Origin: Paramecium pentaurelia
Taxonomy: Eukaryota > Ciliophora > Oligohymenophorea > Peniculida > Parameciidae
Length of the DNA: 64,000 nt
Reading direction: 5' to 3'
NCBI GenBank assembly: GCA_905183005.1
Contig: CAJJDO010000010.1
Coordinates: forward strand, 545,865-609,864
Position 1 is the stretch's first letter. Every line of letters begins with the position of its first letter. Below are positions 35,087 through 47,148 of this stretch, piece by piece. Both the position numbers and the translations under genes were made by a program. The notes under the pieces were generated by a model, which did not search any database, was not told where the DNA came from, and saw nothing but the letters and a program-made list of their open reading frames with translations.

Positions 35087-36588
35087 TCAACTAACTTCAT
35101 CTTGGAAACATTCAAAAATTAATTCTCCTTGTTCATTTTCATATTCTCTTATTCTATCTTCAGTTTTTAATTCATTTAATTCTAAAGTTTCAGAATTATC
35201 TAAAGAAGTATCCTTCGGATGAAACATATGAGCACATAAATCTAAAACTGTTTTTTTATCAATTTCTGCTGCTTCATTTTCTATGAAATATATCATTTCT
35301 ATTTATACCAGTATTAATGACACTATAAAATTCAACAAATTAACTTATTCTATCTACAAATCTGCATTCCTCCATTTATTTTGCAAAATTTTCTTTACTT
35401 AAATAAGATAAACAAATTAAAATATGCATAAGTACTGAAACTTATATTTAATCTTTTATAAATTTTAACAATTATTCCATTACTTGATGTGCAAATCGTG
35501 GTTAATGTTCCAAATATTATAATGTATATGGAGTATGAATAATATTAGCTAATGTAGCTGAAGCAAAATCAAGACAAAATACATGAATTTTAGAATTAAC
35601 TGATTTTTGAATGAGATTAATAATCCATTGAATCATTTCATTTTAAACATAAGATGGAATTACAGTATCTTTAATACTTGCTTTTTATAAAATTGCTAAA
35701 CAGAATCTTTAAGTTACTGAACCGTTTTCTTATTCTTTTAAAATTTTTATTATTTTTTCTATGATTATCATATTTCCATTATAAGTTAAGTATTCTACAC
35801 CTCTTAATGTGCTGCTGATCACACTTATTAAACTAGTAATTGCATGTCTTAAACTTTAATTATTGATATCCAATAAATGAACAACAAAATCAAATTTATC
35901 TGTTGCTTCAATATTAAATACATCATTTCTTATTAATTCATAAACTAAGTTTTTTCTTAATTCTGGTGCAATTTATAATGCATTCACTCTAAGAGATAAC
36001 AGAACTTCTATCATTCCATCTACATGTTTATCCTAATAATTTTTAAATAGCTTAGTTTTATGTTCATGCATAACTTATTCAGTAATTAATTCTGTACCTT
36101 CTGGTTTACCTTCATTTATAATAACTTTATGATATTTTCCCAATTATATTTTATAGTTTTCTAAAGTTTCGCTTAGATTTTCATTTTTAGCTGTCTCTTT
36201 TAATGAATGTAATAATTATAATAAATTTATGCTAACAGAAAATATTTATCTGCCTGCCTATAAAATTTATTAGTATTTCTTATTAAATTACTTTTATTCC
36301 TTCTCTAAATTGATTTCTCTTTTTGTTTTTATATTATCGCTTTTGAGCAATTAAAATATACGAGGCATATCATCACCTGTTTATTTAATAACTTATTATT
36401 TATTTAACATCTAGAATATTAATATAATTATCTACTTTATTGGATACCTATTTACTCTTTATTTCTGCATCAAAACATTCTAAAGTATTTGAATAGTTAG
36501 AATATCTCAAGTACTCTTTAATGTAATCATTAATTTCATTTGTATCAGGGACTATGGATTATCCTTAATTTGAATTTGCAGTTCTCAT
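35087..36588 (-). CDS. ARMC9: ARMC9 homologue (LisH and armadillo repeats)
   Basis: About 480 residues, ATG at 36586-36588, TGA at 35087-35089, with a 28-nt intron near the 3' end and probably more. The N-terminus has a LisH-like dimerisation motif (INDYIKEYLRYSNYSNTLECF), as in ARMC9 proteins. A coiled linker follows, then helical ARM-type repeats: STLRGVEYLTYNGN, TQRFCLAILQKASIKDTVIP, FCLDFASATLANII and LMHILICLSYLSKENF. The C-terminal 70 residues are acidic. ARMC9 is a basal-body and ciliary-tip protein linked to Joubert syndrome in humans, so a ciliary role fits a ciliate. The family call rests on domain order and the 'LAILQKAS' repeat. Confidence 0.75.
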
Positions 36589-36682
36589 AACAAATATTTA
36601 AAATAAATTATATGGCAAAGATTTCTTTTGAATTAATTGTATAAATAGGAACATATTGTTTATAAAAAAAGATATTTATTTT

Positions 36683-39600
36683 ATGCTAGGATTTCATCGC
36701 CAAGCAACAAAGCAATTGTTATTAAGTGCAAGAACATGCTTTTCAAGTAAAGGTGATAAGAAGCCAAGTCACCCTAAGTTTATATTTGGTGTTCCAAAAG
36801 AAACATATCCAAATGAAAATAGAGTGGCAGCAACACCAGAATCCATTAAAAATTTGCTTAAAGATGGACATTAAGTTTAGAAAATTTATTAATAATTAGG
36901 TCCTCATTGAAAGTGGAGCTGGTTTAAAGGCCAATTTTGCAGATAATGTTTATTAAGAAGTAGGAGCAAAAGTAGTTGATTCAAATTCAGTTTATGATTA
37001 ATCTGATGTTATCTTAAAAATTAGACCTCCTGAAAATACAAAGGCTTTGAAAGAAAGTCAAACTATTGTATTTATTTTTAATAAATATAGACCTCTTTCA
37101 TATACCCAGCATAGAATAAAGAATTACTTAATTAATTATAAGAGAAGAAGATTACAACATTTGCTATGGAATGTGTTCCTAGAATTACTAGAGCTTAAAC
37201 ATATGATGCCTTGAGTTCTATGGCTAACATTGCAGGATATAAAGCAGTTTTATTGGCAGCAAATGAATTTGGTAGATTCTTTGCTGGTTAAATGACAGCT
37301 GCAGGAAAAGTTCCACCTGCTAAAGTATTAGTAATTGGAGCAGGAGTTGCTGGTTTATCAGCTATTGTAACTGCTAAAAATATGGGAGCTATTGTTAGAG
37401 CATTTGATACAAGATTAGCAACTAAAGAATAAGTAAAGTCTTGTGGAGCTGAATTTTTGGAAGTCAAAATAAATGGAGAAGTTGTTGATGGTGCAGGTAT
37501 TGGTGGATATGCTAAGGAAATGGGAAAAGAATATTTAGAAGCAGAATTAGCATTATTCTTAAAATAAGCAAAAGAAGTTGATATTATTATTACTACTGCA
37601 CTTATTCCAGGAAGACCAGCACCAAAATTATTATCAAAAGAATTAGTAGAAAACATGAAATAAGGATCAGTTATTGTTGATTTGGCTGCTGAAACAGGAG
37701 GAAATTGTGAATTATGCAAACCAGGAGAATTATATAATCATTAAGGAAAAGTTAAAATTATTGGATATACTGATTTACCAAGCAGATTACCTACTTAAAG
37801 TTCAACATTATATGCTAATAATATTGGAAAATTGATGTAATACATTGTAGGAACAATCAAAGATCCAAATGGAAAAATGACATAAGTGGATTTGAATGAT
37901 GATGTTGTAAGATAATCATTAGTAACATTAAATGGAGAATTGAAATGGCCACCTCCTCCTATAGTTACATCTAAGAGTGAACTCTAATAAGCTGATACAT
38001 CTAAAGCTGCTTCTCATAAAAAATAAGAAGTTTAAGTAGATCCATACAAATAAGCTTGGAAAAATGTTATTAATACATCAGCTTCACTTATGGCAATGAT
38101 GGCTTTAGGTTATCAATCTCCTAATATGGAATTCTTAAAAATGTTAAATACTTTTGCTTTAGCAGGTATTGTTGGTTATCAAGTGGTTTGGGGTGTTACT
38201 CCAGCCTTACATTCACCACTTATGTCAGTTACAAATGCAGTATCTGGTATAATTATAGTTGGTGGTATGGAATTGATGGATGGAAAATATTTACCAGGAT
38301 CTTTTACTGGGTTATTGGCAGCCATCTCTGTTGCCATAGCATCTCTCAATATTTCTGGTGGTTTCTTAGTCACATAAAGAATGTTAAATATGTTTAGAAG
38401 ACCAACTGACCCTGCTGAATACAATTATTTAATGGCATTAGCAGGTGCTACAGGAGTACTTGGATATTATGGTGGACTTTATTATGGAATTCCAAAAGAA
38501 CCATTGACAAATCTTTCATATTTAGCTTCATCTATAGCTTGTATATTAGCACTTGCTGGATTAGCACAATAATAGACAGCTAGAATTGGTAATAGTTTTG
38601 GTTGTTTGGGAGTTGGATTGGGTGTTGCTGCAACTTTAGGATATAAAGGATATTCTCCAGAATTATTAGCTTAATGGGCATCAATGGTAATGTTAGGGGC
38701 TACTATTGGAGGTACAGTTGCTACAAGAGTTGCTATTACTGATTTACCTTAATTAGTTGCTTGTTTCCATTCATTTGTTGGATTGGCAGCAGTATTAACA
38801 TCTATTGGTAATTATTTACATGTATTCCCTCATTTGGCTGAAGATCCAGCTGCACTTGTTCATAAATTATCAATTTTCTTTGGTATTTTCACAGGTGGTA
38901 TTACATTTACTGGATCACTCATTGCCTTTGCTAAATTATAAAATCTTTTGCCTTCAAATCCAACTGTTATTCCTTATCATAATTAAGTTAACATTGCATT
39001 GGCAGCCTTATCTGTTGCATCTTTATTAATCTATAATTAAACAGGTAGTTTTGCTGTAGGAATGACTGCCTTATTAACAGCAACAGCTGCTAGTAAAGTC
39101 TTAGGAGTTACATTAACAAATGCTATTGGTGGTGCTGATATGCCAGTTGTAATTACTGTTTTGAATTCATATTCAGGATGGGCATTATGTGCTGAAGGTT
39201 TTATGTTAGATAATCCATTATTAACTATTGTTGGAGCATTGGTAGGATCATCAGGTGCTATTCTCTCTTATATTATGTGCAAGGCCATGAATAGAAATTT
39301 AACAAGTGTTATTTTTGGTGGATTTGATGTTAATCCAGCTGCTATTTAATCTACTAAAGTTGAAGGTACTCACACTGAAATCAATGTTGAATAAGCTGTT
39401 GAAATGATGGTTAATAGTAAATCTATCATCATTGTACCTGGATATGGTTTGGCAGTTGCTAAAGCCTAATATCCAGTTGCTGAAATGTGCAAAACACTTA
39501 TTGATTAAGGAATTAAAGTTAGATTTGGTATTCATCCAGTTGCTGGTAGAATGCCTGGATAATTAAATGTCTTATTAGCCGAAGCTGGTATTCCATATGA

Positions 39601-39930
39601 TATTGTCTTTGAAATGGATGAAATTAATGATGATTTCCCAGATACTGATCTAGCTGTTGTTATTGGAGCTAATGACACTGTAAATTCAGCTGCAGAAGAA
39701 AATCCAAATTCACCAATTGCAGGTATTTTATTCAATTAAATTCTTTAGGAATGCCTGTATTAAGAGTTTGGGCTGCTAAATAATGTATAGTTATGAAGAG
39801 ATCCATGGGTGTTGGATATGCTGCTATTGATAATCCAGTATTCTATAAACCAAATAACAATATGTTATTGGGTGATGCTAAGAAAACCTGTGATGAACTT
39901 TCCTCAAAAATTAAAGATCATTTTAAATGA
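36683..39930 (+). CDS. NNT: Mitochondrial proton-translocating NAD(P) transhydrogenase
   Basis: 1057 residues after three introns (25, 23 and 26 nt). The chosen start at 36683 gives MLGFHRQATKQLLLSARTCF, a mitochondrial presequence; an in-frame ATG at 36656 is an alternative. Domain I (PntA-like, NAD-binding): FGVPKETYPNENRVAATPES, ECVPRITRAQTYDALSSMAN, and a Rossmann GAGVAGLSAI. Domain II: more than ten membrane helices. Domain III (PntB-like, NADP-binding): IIVPGYGLAVAKAQYPVAE, VRFGIHPVAGRMPG, LAVVIGANDTVN, IAGMPVLRVW and KRSMGVGYAAIDNP. It drives NADPH formation from NADH with proton return across the inner membrane. Alpha-then-beta fusion is the animal-type order, not the beta-alpha order of some protists. 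Confidence 0.96.
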
Positions 39931-40487
39931 TGATCAATTAGGTTGTACATTTTCATATAAAATATAAAATATTATTAAATAATAAATTCTATATCCTTAT
40001 TATTTTATATTAATAAAATTATAGTATTCATTTTACTTACTCATTATTATTTGTAAAAAAGCAAAATTCTTATTCTTAAAAGAATAAACAAATAATCATG
40101 AAGCTATAATAATAAATTATTAGCTTTCAATAAATAGCGCACGTTAAACTTAAAAATATTACATTCTAAGAAATCTCCTAACTCTCCTAAAAAATAACTT
40201 TTTTAAGGCTTATTTATTAGGTTATTCATTAAAACAAATTAATTCTTTTATTACAACTATTAGAATAATAATAAAAGTTCACAAATAATGTTTGGAGATT
40301 AATATTATTTCATACTTAATATATTTGATATAATCAAACTAATATCCATCTAATTCTTACTTTAAAAATATATATTTTTGTTTGATAAATTTAGAAATTT
40401 AAAACTACTTAACTTAAGAAATATTATGTCTTAAGAGTTTTGCTAAATATAAAAATGTGTGTCCTCTATTTTTATTAATATTTAATA
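39931..40487. other. AT-rich spacer
   Basis: About 560 bp with no coding signal in either strand under the ciliate code. It contains short A/T tracts and a 'TAATAATAATAAAAG'-type run near 40265 but no recognisable element. Confidence 0.5.
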
Positions 40488-41237
40488 ATGATTTGTAATA
40501 TTATAGACATTGCACTCAGCTCAACACCATAAAAAGGAAGAACCTCCTAAGCAAATACAACAGTTTCATCTGCTAGTTCAAGTGATTCTTCCTTTGAATC
40601 TAAATATATGCCTAAATTATAAATACCTAGACCATAGCTAAGTTAAGAAGAAAAGTTTGAAGCTTCTTTATGTGCATTTGGTATCACATTCTTATCATGA
40701 GACTTTAAACTGCTTATGCCTGATGAAGGGAGTCTCTAAAACCAAAAATTACTTTTTTAAGAACTCATTGAAATGAAGTTCTTATTTGATTGTGATGAAA
40801 AGCTATTGTATTAAAATACACTTTATTACAACCTTGAAATTTGTGAAGAGAATGTAATATTTAATTTCTTAATTGAGATTCTTTATGATGAAAGAACCAC
40901 TCTAATGTTAAAAAATATACCTAAATATATGAGACCAGGTGATTTAAAAAACCTTCTTAATAAAGACTTCAAATCATAATTTGATTTTCTTTACCTTCCA
41001 TCTGATAACAATGTAATTATTAAATTAATCAGATAAGAATGAAGGAAATCTAGGTTATGCATTTGTCAATTTTATTTCCCCAGAAATTGTATTGAAGTTT
41101 TTCAAAAAATACAATAATAATAAATGGAGTATAAATGATAAAGTAGACTAAGATATTAATTATAAAAGCAAATCTGTTAATTGAAGTATGCAAAATTACA
41201 GGGTCGAAGAGATTTAATGAACTAAATGGATGAATGA
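40488..41237 (+). CDS. Mei2-like RNA-binding protein (C-terminal-type RRM)
   Basis: 225 residues after introns of 21, 25 and 26 nt. The start at 40488 is preferred; an in-frame ATG at 40455 exists. The N-terminal 100 residues are Ser-rich and disordered. The RRM matches the Mei2 third RRM: RTTLMLKNIPKYMRPGDLKN, then FDFLYLPSDNN, GNLGYAFVNFISPE, and KYAKLQGRRDL. 'YAK-LQGR' is diagnostic and appears only after splicing the last intron. In yeast and plants Mei2 proteins bind RNA to promote meiosis and differentiation, so a role in the ciliate sexual cycle is possible but inferred. The protein is much shorter than yeast Mei2 and has a single RRM. Confidence 0.88.
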
Positions 41238-41480
41238 TGTTAAAGGCGTTGATATTTTAATCATTTTTGTTTTTATTTTTCAAGTTTTGAAATTTATTTA
41301 TTATTATCTTCCTTTTAATTATTATTTATTATTAATAAAATTAAGAAGTTTTTAAGTCTTTTGATAGCCTTCTTTTAATTATTGTTATATAGTAATATAT
41401 TAATAAAATGAAAAATTTTAAGAAACTATAAATTTACTTTTTTTATGATTATTTTTTACTATTTTATATATAAAATAATT

Positions 41481-42006
41481 ATGTTCAGAAAAGTACTTTA
41501 AAATTTTACAAAAAAGAAATTAAAAATAGATAATTATGGATAGAATTTATAGGATCCTTATTAATATCATAAATCACTAAATAAATTAAAATCTATAGAT
41601 CCAAAATATAAATCATTATTAGATGAACCTCATTTCTAAAAAGTATTTATTTTAATTATTCCAGCTTGCAAATTTTAGAAAGGAATATTTACTCAATTTG
41701 ACTAGATGGCCAGATGATAATGAGGTTTTGATTGACATTGATAAATTCAATTTTTTCGAATATATTAAATTTCTTTCTAAAAGCAAATTTGATGATTTAG
41801 AGGAAAAAGATTAATTCCCATATAGAGCATTTCAAGCAATCTTACTGTTTATTTTAGTGGAAGTTTTAATAAACCTTTATTATTATACTTGCAAAGATTA
41901 ATATAAAGAATATTAAAGAGAAGACATAAAACCTCATTATAATTATAAAAATTTAGAAAATGAATTAAGATATTCAATATTATTATTTAATAGATCAGTC
42001 AATTGA
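41481..42006 (+). CDS. Small single-pass membrane protein, possibly mitochondrial
   Basis: 167 residues with one 22-nt intron. The N-terminus MFRKVLQNFTKKKLKIDNYG is basic and amphipathic, like a mitochondrial targeting peptide. One transmembrane helix is visible (FQAILLFILVEVLINLYYY), flanked by charged segments (SKFDDLEEKDQFPYR; CKDQYKEYQREDIKPHYN). The size and layout resemble lineage-specific respiratory-chain subunits of ciliates, but no named family is recognised. It converges with the BAH-PHD gene, 34 bp between stops. Confidence 0.65.
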
Positions 42007-42040
42007 ATATGTATATATATACAATATATCATTTAAAATT

Positions 42041-42794
42041 TCAGTTCTTACATTCAAGACATATATATTTTTTTAATTTTATAGCTTGATCTTAACTTAG
42101 TCCTACACATTTCAAATGAAACCATTTTTAACATATTTCACAAAATATATACCTATTTTCATAAAATTTATGATACTTTAAATCTGGATTAGCAGGCTTT
42201 CTACACATACAAACCTTTTTCCATTATTCAAAAGGTGGCGATAACTTTTCATCAATATATGTAGCTCTCATAAAGTATACATTATCATTTAACTCTTCTA
42301 TTTTATCATATTCTTCATAACTTAAAATGATTGCTAATCCTATTATGCTTTCAATTTCTATATAATCGAATTCATTAGTTTTAAAGACTTCATTTTCAGA
42401 AATACATTCTAATTAATCCTTAGGTAAACCCATCAACTCAGTTTTCCTATTATACCACTATATTTTAATAAAAGGTAAGTAATTATCTTCATCATCGTGC
42501 AGTTTCACAATCTTGGTCAGCTTGGCGATATATACAGATCTATTGTCTCCTCTTATGCATAGATTTTAGCCAACATTATATATTTAGTTTTAGTATTTAA
42601 GCTTTTAATAATTTGTTCTAAAGTAAAGGAAAATGCCCTAACCTTGACTTTTAATCAGTTTGTAAAATTTTTACAACAGATTTAAAATCTTTTCTTCTAA
42701 GTAAATTTGATATTTGGCACTGCTTTTTTAATGCAATTTAATCTTCCTTAAGAGTATAGGTAGAAGAAATTTTTTGTTCTTAAGACACTGACAT
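42041..42794 (-). CDS. BAH-PHD chromatin reader
   Basis: 242 residues with one 25-nt intron. Residues about 65-175 form a BAH domain: RTNYQKLKYQNQIYNVGQNL, YIAKLTKIVKLHDDED, FIKIQWYNRKTEL, NEVFKTNEFDYIEIESIIG, and NVYFMRATYIDEKL. The C-terminal 55 residues are a PHD finger: VCMCRKPANPD, FCEICQKWFHLKCVGLS, ICLECKN, with the Cys4-His-Cys3 zinc ligands in place. This compact BAH-then-PHD order is that of the plant EBS/SHL proteins, which read H3K27me3 and H3K4me3. Nuclear function is inferred from architecture. Start at 42792-42794, TGA at 42041-42043. Confidence 0.88.
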
Positions 42795-43724
42795 CCGATA
42801 TCTAGTTGAGATTTAAAATAAAATTAATCAAAAATTTACTTGCTACTAAATCTTTATATACTTAGATTATCATTGGCATAATAATCAAAATAATTAACTA
42901 AACTTAAACCTAAATATAATCAATTACATCAACAATTCTAAAAGAATTTAAATAATAATCTCTTTTTAATTATTTTCTCAATAATAAATATATAACTAAA
43001 TAAATATATATTTTTTAATCTAGTTATCAGTTTATCAATTGACGGAGTAGAAAAATTACATTCAAAAAAGATAATAAAATTAATTATTTAAATATTTATA
43101 AAATTAATACTGTAAGCATATTTCAGCTATAATCAGTTAATATCATATCAAAAATGTGTACAAATACATAATCAACAAAAAAATACTTAAAAATTTTCTA
43201 TTGTATCAAATTAAAATTAAATTTCTTATTCAAAATTAAATCTTCAGAAAATTAAATTATTGTGATATAGAAAATTTTATTATGAAATAATTACTTATTT
43301 AATCATATTATTACAATTAATGGAAATAATTCCTCTATCATTTATTCAATAATTTTTATTTGATTTAATGTTTAAAATTAAAATATTTTTATTATTTTCT
43401 GTATTCAAAATATCTATGTATTCGTATTAATGATTTTGAATTCCATTTCATGTCAAACCGATTTATAAATTGAAAATAATTGATCTGAATAAACTAAAGA
43501 TATAATTAAATTCATTATTAACAAAATAAATATAATACAATATTAATAAAATGATATTTATTATGTAATTAATTTAAAATAGAATTACATATATATCTTT
43601 AAAAAGTTCCAATATTAATGTGTATATTCTAAATTTAAAATCCATTTATAAAATCAAGAGGAATTTTAATATTAAGGATTTAATTACTATAAATAATAAA
43701 AATATTAAATACTTTAACAATTTA
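42795..43724. other. Long AT-rich spacer between divergent genes
   Basis: 930 bp between two divergent start codons with nothing coding-like in either strand. Composition is over 80% A+T by eye, with scattered T runs. It is unusually long compared with the 23-190 bp separating most other divergent pairs here. It could hold a non-coding RNA or just be slack sequence. Confidence 0.5.
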
Positions 43725-45406
43725 ATGTAAAATTTTGAGACTGTCGAGATTGTAAATCCAACTGTTGATTATTTAATTATAAAATGCTCATAAAATCTTT
43801 ATGAACATTACTTAAGTGAAAAAGAACCTGGTTATAATTGTGAAGTGATAGCAAATTGGCAGTGTGGAGTTGTATAATAGGATTTCTTAGTATGTAAAAT
43901 AAATAACAATAAAAGCCATTTGATCATGGTGAATCTAAATATGCTATTTTAAATAAATGGATAGATGAAGATGAACCTGTACTTAATTATATATTATGTT
44001 TTAGCATTTTAAGACAATTGATAATCTGACTGCCAAGGGAGTTAAAATAATGAAAATTTAACAGCCAACAACAGGTTAAGAAACATAAGATGATGCTAGA
44101 TCATAAAAAAGTTAATCTTCTTCAAGATTCTCAAGAAATTCAATTGTGAGGTTTTAGAATTCTGTAAGCAAAATGAAACTTCTAAATAAATTGGGTGGAT
44201 CTTCTCAATAGATGACAACTCTTTAATCGACAATTCAAGAAGAATACAAACCTAATCTAATAAAAATGCCAGATACTAAAAAACCTCCTACTCCAGATGC
44301 AATAATAGAAAGACTTCGAGAATAGAGAGAATATTAAACATTAGATAAATAGAAAGAAAATGAAAGAATGCGTAAAATAAAAGAAGAATAAATTGAATAT
44401 GAAGAGAAAAAGAAAGAATAGTTGAAATAATTAAAAAATAAATAATACACATATGATTATGATGGTTAAGTGGTGTTTCTAACAACAAAGTAAAACATCT
44501 CTATAATAATAATAGACCTATAGATTTATAAATAAATGAAATACTTTAACCAGAAACAAAAACTAATTAACCATAAAAAGTTATTAAGGAAGTGAATTCC
44601 TAACCTGAAATAAAACCAGTTAAAGAAGCATTTGCTAAAGGAGATGAAGATAATAGGAAACTTGAAAAAGCAGCAGCTGTTGAATATCCAAAATAACCTT
44701 CTTTAATTGAAGCCATGAAGGTTTTATGAATAGTTATACTAGTCTAAATAAGGTACAAATATCATTTTTGATAATGGTTGTGTTAAGGAAGGAGGTGAAT
44801 ATAAGATTCCTGATAGAATGAGTAAGAGGGATTATTAAACAATGGTGGATGGTTTATAATAAAAAAATAAAAAGTAATATGAAGATGTAGAAGATGGAGT
44901 AGTTGAGGAAATGGATACATATGAATAGAAAATATATGATGCTATTAATCGTGAAGGAGATAGAAATATCAAAATATCAAATGAATAATATTTTAAATGG
45001 ATGATGGAAGATGAAGATATCAAAAAATCATATCGTTCATCTTCAGCTGAATCAGCTAATGCAAAGAGTGTTTATGAAAGCAAAAAATACTTCAAAAAGC
45101 ACACTAAAGAAAAGGAGAAAACAAGTCCCAAAAAACTAAAATCTTAATTTGATAGAATAAATGCTTATAAGAATTGTATTATATATGTATAATTATTTAG
45201 TTGATGATATGAAAAAACCTCAAAATCTTAAAGCAAGTAAGTTACACAAAGCTTTGAATGAATTTGATTCGAAATTATAAAGTCCAAAATGGGGTAATAC
45301 TGATATTAAAGAAATACCATAACCTAATTCAACAATCTATAAATTAAAGCATAAATCTGAAAGCCAACCTAAATTGCCTCCTTTAAGATAAAAAGGAAGA
45401 GTTTGA
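43725..45406 (+). CDS. Coiled-coil protein, possible axonemal C2orf81-type
   Basis: 518 residues after five introns (26, 26, 26, 22 and 25 nt). The N-terminal 100 residues are the most conserved-looking: YLIIKCSQNLYEHYLSEKEP, then FDHGESKYAILNKWIDEDEP, AKGVKIMKIQQP. The pattern of an acidic 'GES..A...W..DEDEP' block recalls the vertebrate testis/cilia family C2orf81, but I can only call it a weak resemblance. Residues 180-280 are a charged coiled coil (REQREYQTLDKQKENERM and onward). The C-terminal half has VKEGGEYKIPDRMSKRDYQT and is otherwise Lys/Glu-rich and disordered. Probably structural. Confidence 0.7.
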
Positions 45407-45441
45407 GCTTTTTTTATTATTAAATATATTAAAATTATAAG

Positions 45442-46786
45442 ATGGATAAGGTTTACAGTTTTAAAGCCAAAACCTAAGTTGGTCATATCAAATAAGTTAT
45501 AAATCAAGAGCAAAAGCTTCAATTTTATAGTGAAGAAGAAGGAGATAGTACAACATCAAAAGATAATACTCCTAAAACAATCATAAAACCTAAGGCGAAA
45601 CCACCTATGCAAAATGGATATTAGACTGATGATTCAGATTCAGGTACACCAAAAAACTAAAAGCCATAATCGAAATAGCCTTAGGGTAATATAGATTATA
45701 TTTAGGTGCTAAGATGTCTAGATTCAGCAATCTTGTCAATACAAAAAAGGTTGAAGGAGATGTTGAATAGGAACCAGATTTTAGTGATTAAGAGAAAAAA
45801 CAAAAACCAGTATAAGTTTAATAACAAGAAGGAAATTACAATATTGAAGAACAAGCTTAAAGGATATAGTAAAAATTAAGTTAATAATCTCCACAAAATA
45901 TGAAGTTGAATAAAAATAAGTATTCAGATAAAATCAATTTTAGATAAGCTGTCTCTATGTAAAATTTGAATGTGAATTCAGACAATGAATAAAGTAAAAA
46001 GAATTCGCAAAATAATTCCAAAGATAAGTTAAGTAACCATCCTTTTAGACATCTTATTTTTGGTCCAATTATCAACGAATAAGCATTTAAAAAACATCTT
46101 ATATTAACATAGAGAGGTTTAATTTATGCAAGAAAATGTCTTAAAGGACCTTCTGATAAATTCATATAATCAAAAAAAATCCAACTTGCAGAAGCCAATC
46201 CAAAAAAAGATAAAACTTTAGTACTTGATTTAGATGAAACTTTAATTCATTCTTGTTCTTAAAGAGAAAATCCTTAAGTTTATGTAACAGCTGTTGGAGA
46301 TTTTGGAGAGGAGGCAAAAGTAATTTATTGGAAAATAATTAGATTGGGATTAATATTCGTCCATATACAACACTATTCTTGTAGTAGTTATCTTAACATT
46401 ATACTATATACATATATACAGCATCATCTTCAGCCTATGCATTAGCTATTATTAATTATTTAGATCCAACAAATTAATACATTTCTGGTATAATGACTAG
46501 AAACAATTGTATGGAAACAAAAAATGGTTTTTTCATCAAAGACTTAAGATTAATAGGCAATAAGGAATTAAAGGATATACTAATTGTTGATAATTTAGCT
46601 CATTCTTTTGGATTTTAAATTGAAAATGGTATACCAATCTTAGAATGGCATTAAGATTAAAATGATTAAGAATTAAAATATCTAATAGATTATTTAATTG
46701 ATGCAGTTAAGTATCCTGATCTTAGAGAATATAATACAAAGAAATTGAGATTGGATGATTTAATTGAATTTCATATTGAAGAATGA
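45442..46786 (+). CDS. FCP1/SCP-type Asp phosphatase (NIF domain)
   Basis: 433 residues after introns of 20 and 23 nt. The first 220 residues are disordered and Q/K-rich. The catalytic domain begins at KTLVLDLDETLIHSCSQRE: the DLDET motif supplies the aspartyl nucleophile and the general acid. It continues with NIRPYTTLFLQQLSQHY, YIYTASSSAYALAIINYLDP (motif II Thr), RNNCMETKNGFFIKDLRLIG with the motif III Lys, and LKDILIVDNLAHSFGF with the second acidic pair partly replaced (DN instead of DD). Relatives dephosphorylate RNA polymerase II CTD or regulate BMP and lipid signalling. The target here is unknown. It starts 35 bp after the preceding coiled-coil gene. Confidence 0.9.
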
Positions 46787-47148
46787 GTTATTTTATTGTT
46801 TATTTCATTAAAAAACTTACGATTAAAGTAATAATTAAATCACAAGATCGCACAAAATTAAATATATTTATTTAACTAAGTGAACCTAAACTAAATATAT
46901 ATGTTAAAATTTCTCATAATTTTTAAAGTTATTTTTAATAGAATCAGAAAATTAATTTAAAAGTATTAATTAGTAATATGGATAAGATATATGTATATAT
47001 TTGATCTTAAAATTTAATAAAGAATTTTGACATGTATAGATTTGATTGATCAATATAAAAACTGTCAAAATAAGTATTTTTAAAACTATTTTTATCAATG
47101 ATATTCAATAATTAATATTTTAGTTTCAATAAATATTTGTTATTTTCT
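46787..47148. other. AT-rich spacer
   Basis: About 360 bp with no coding signal and no recognisable element between two plus-strand genes. Confidence 0.5.

Noticed and set aside
37288..37719. 143-codon minus-strand open frame antisense to the transhydrogenase
   Set aside because: It lies wholly inside the strongly conserved NNT gene on the other strand; its sequence is a reverse-strand shadow with no independent support.
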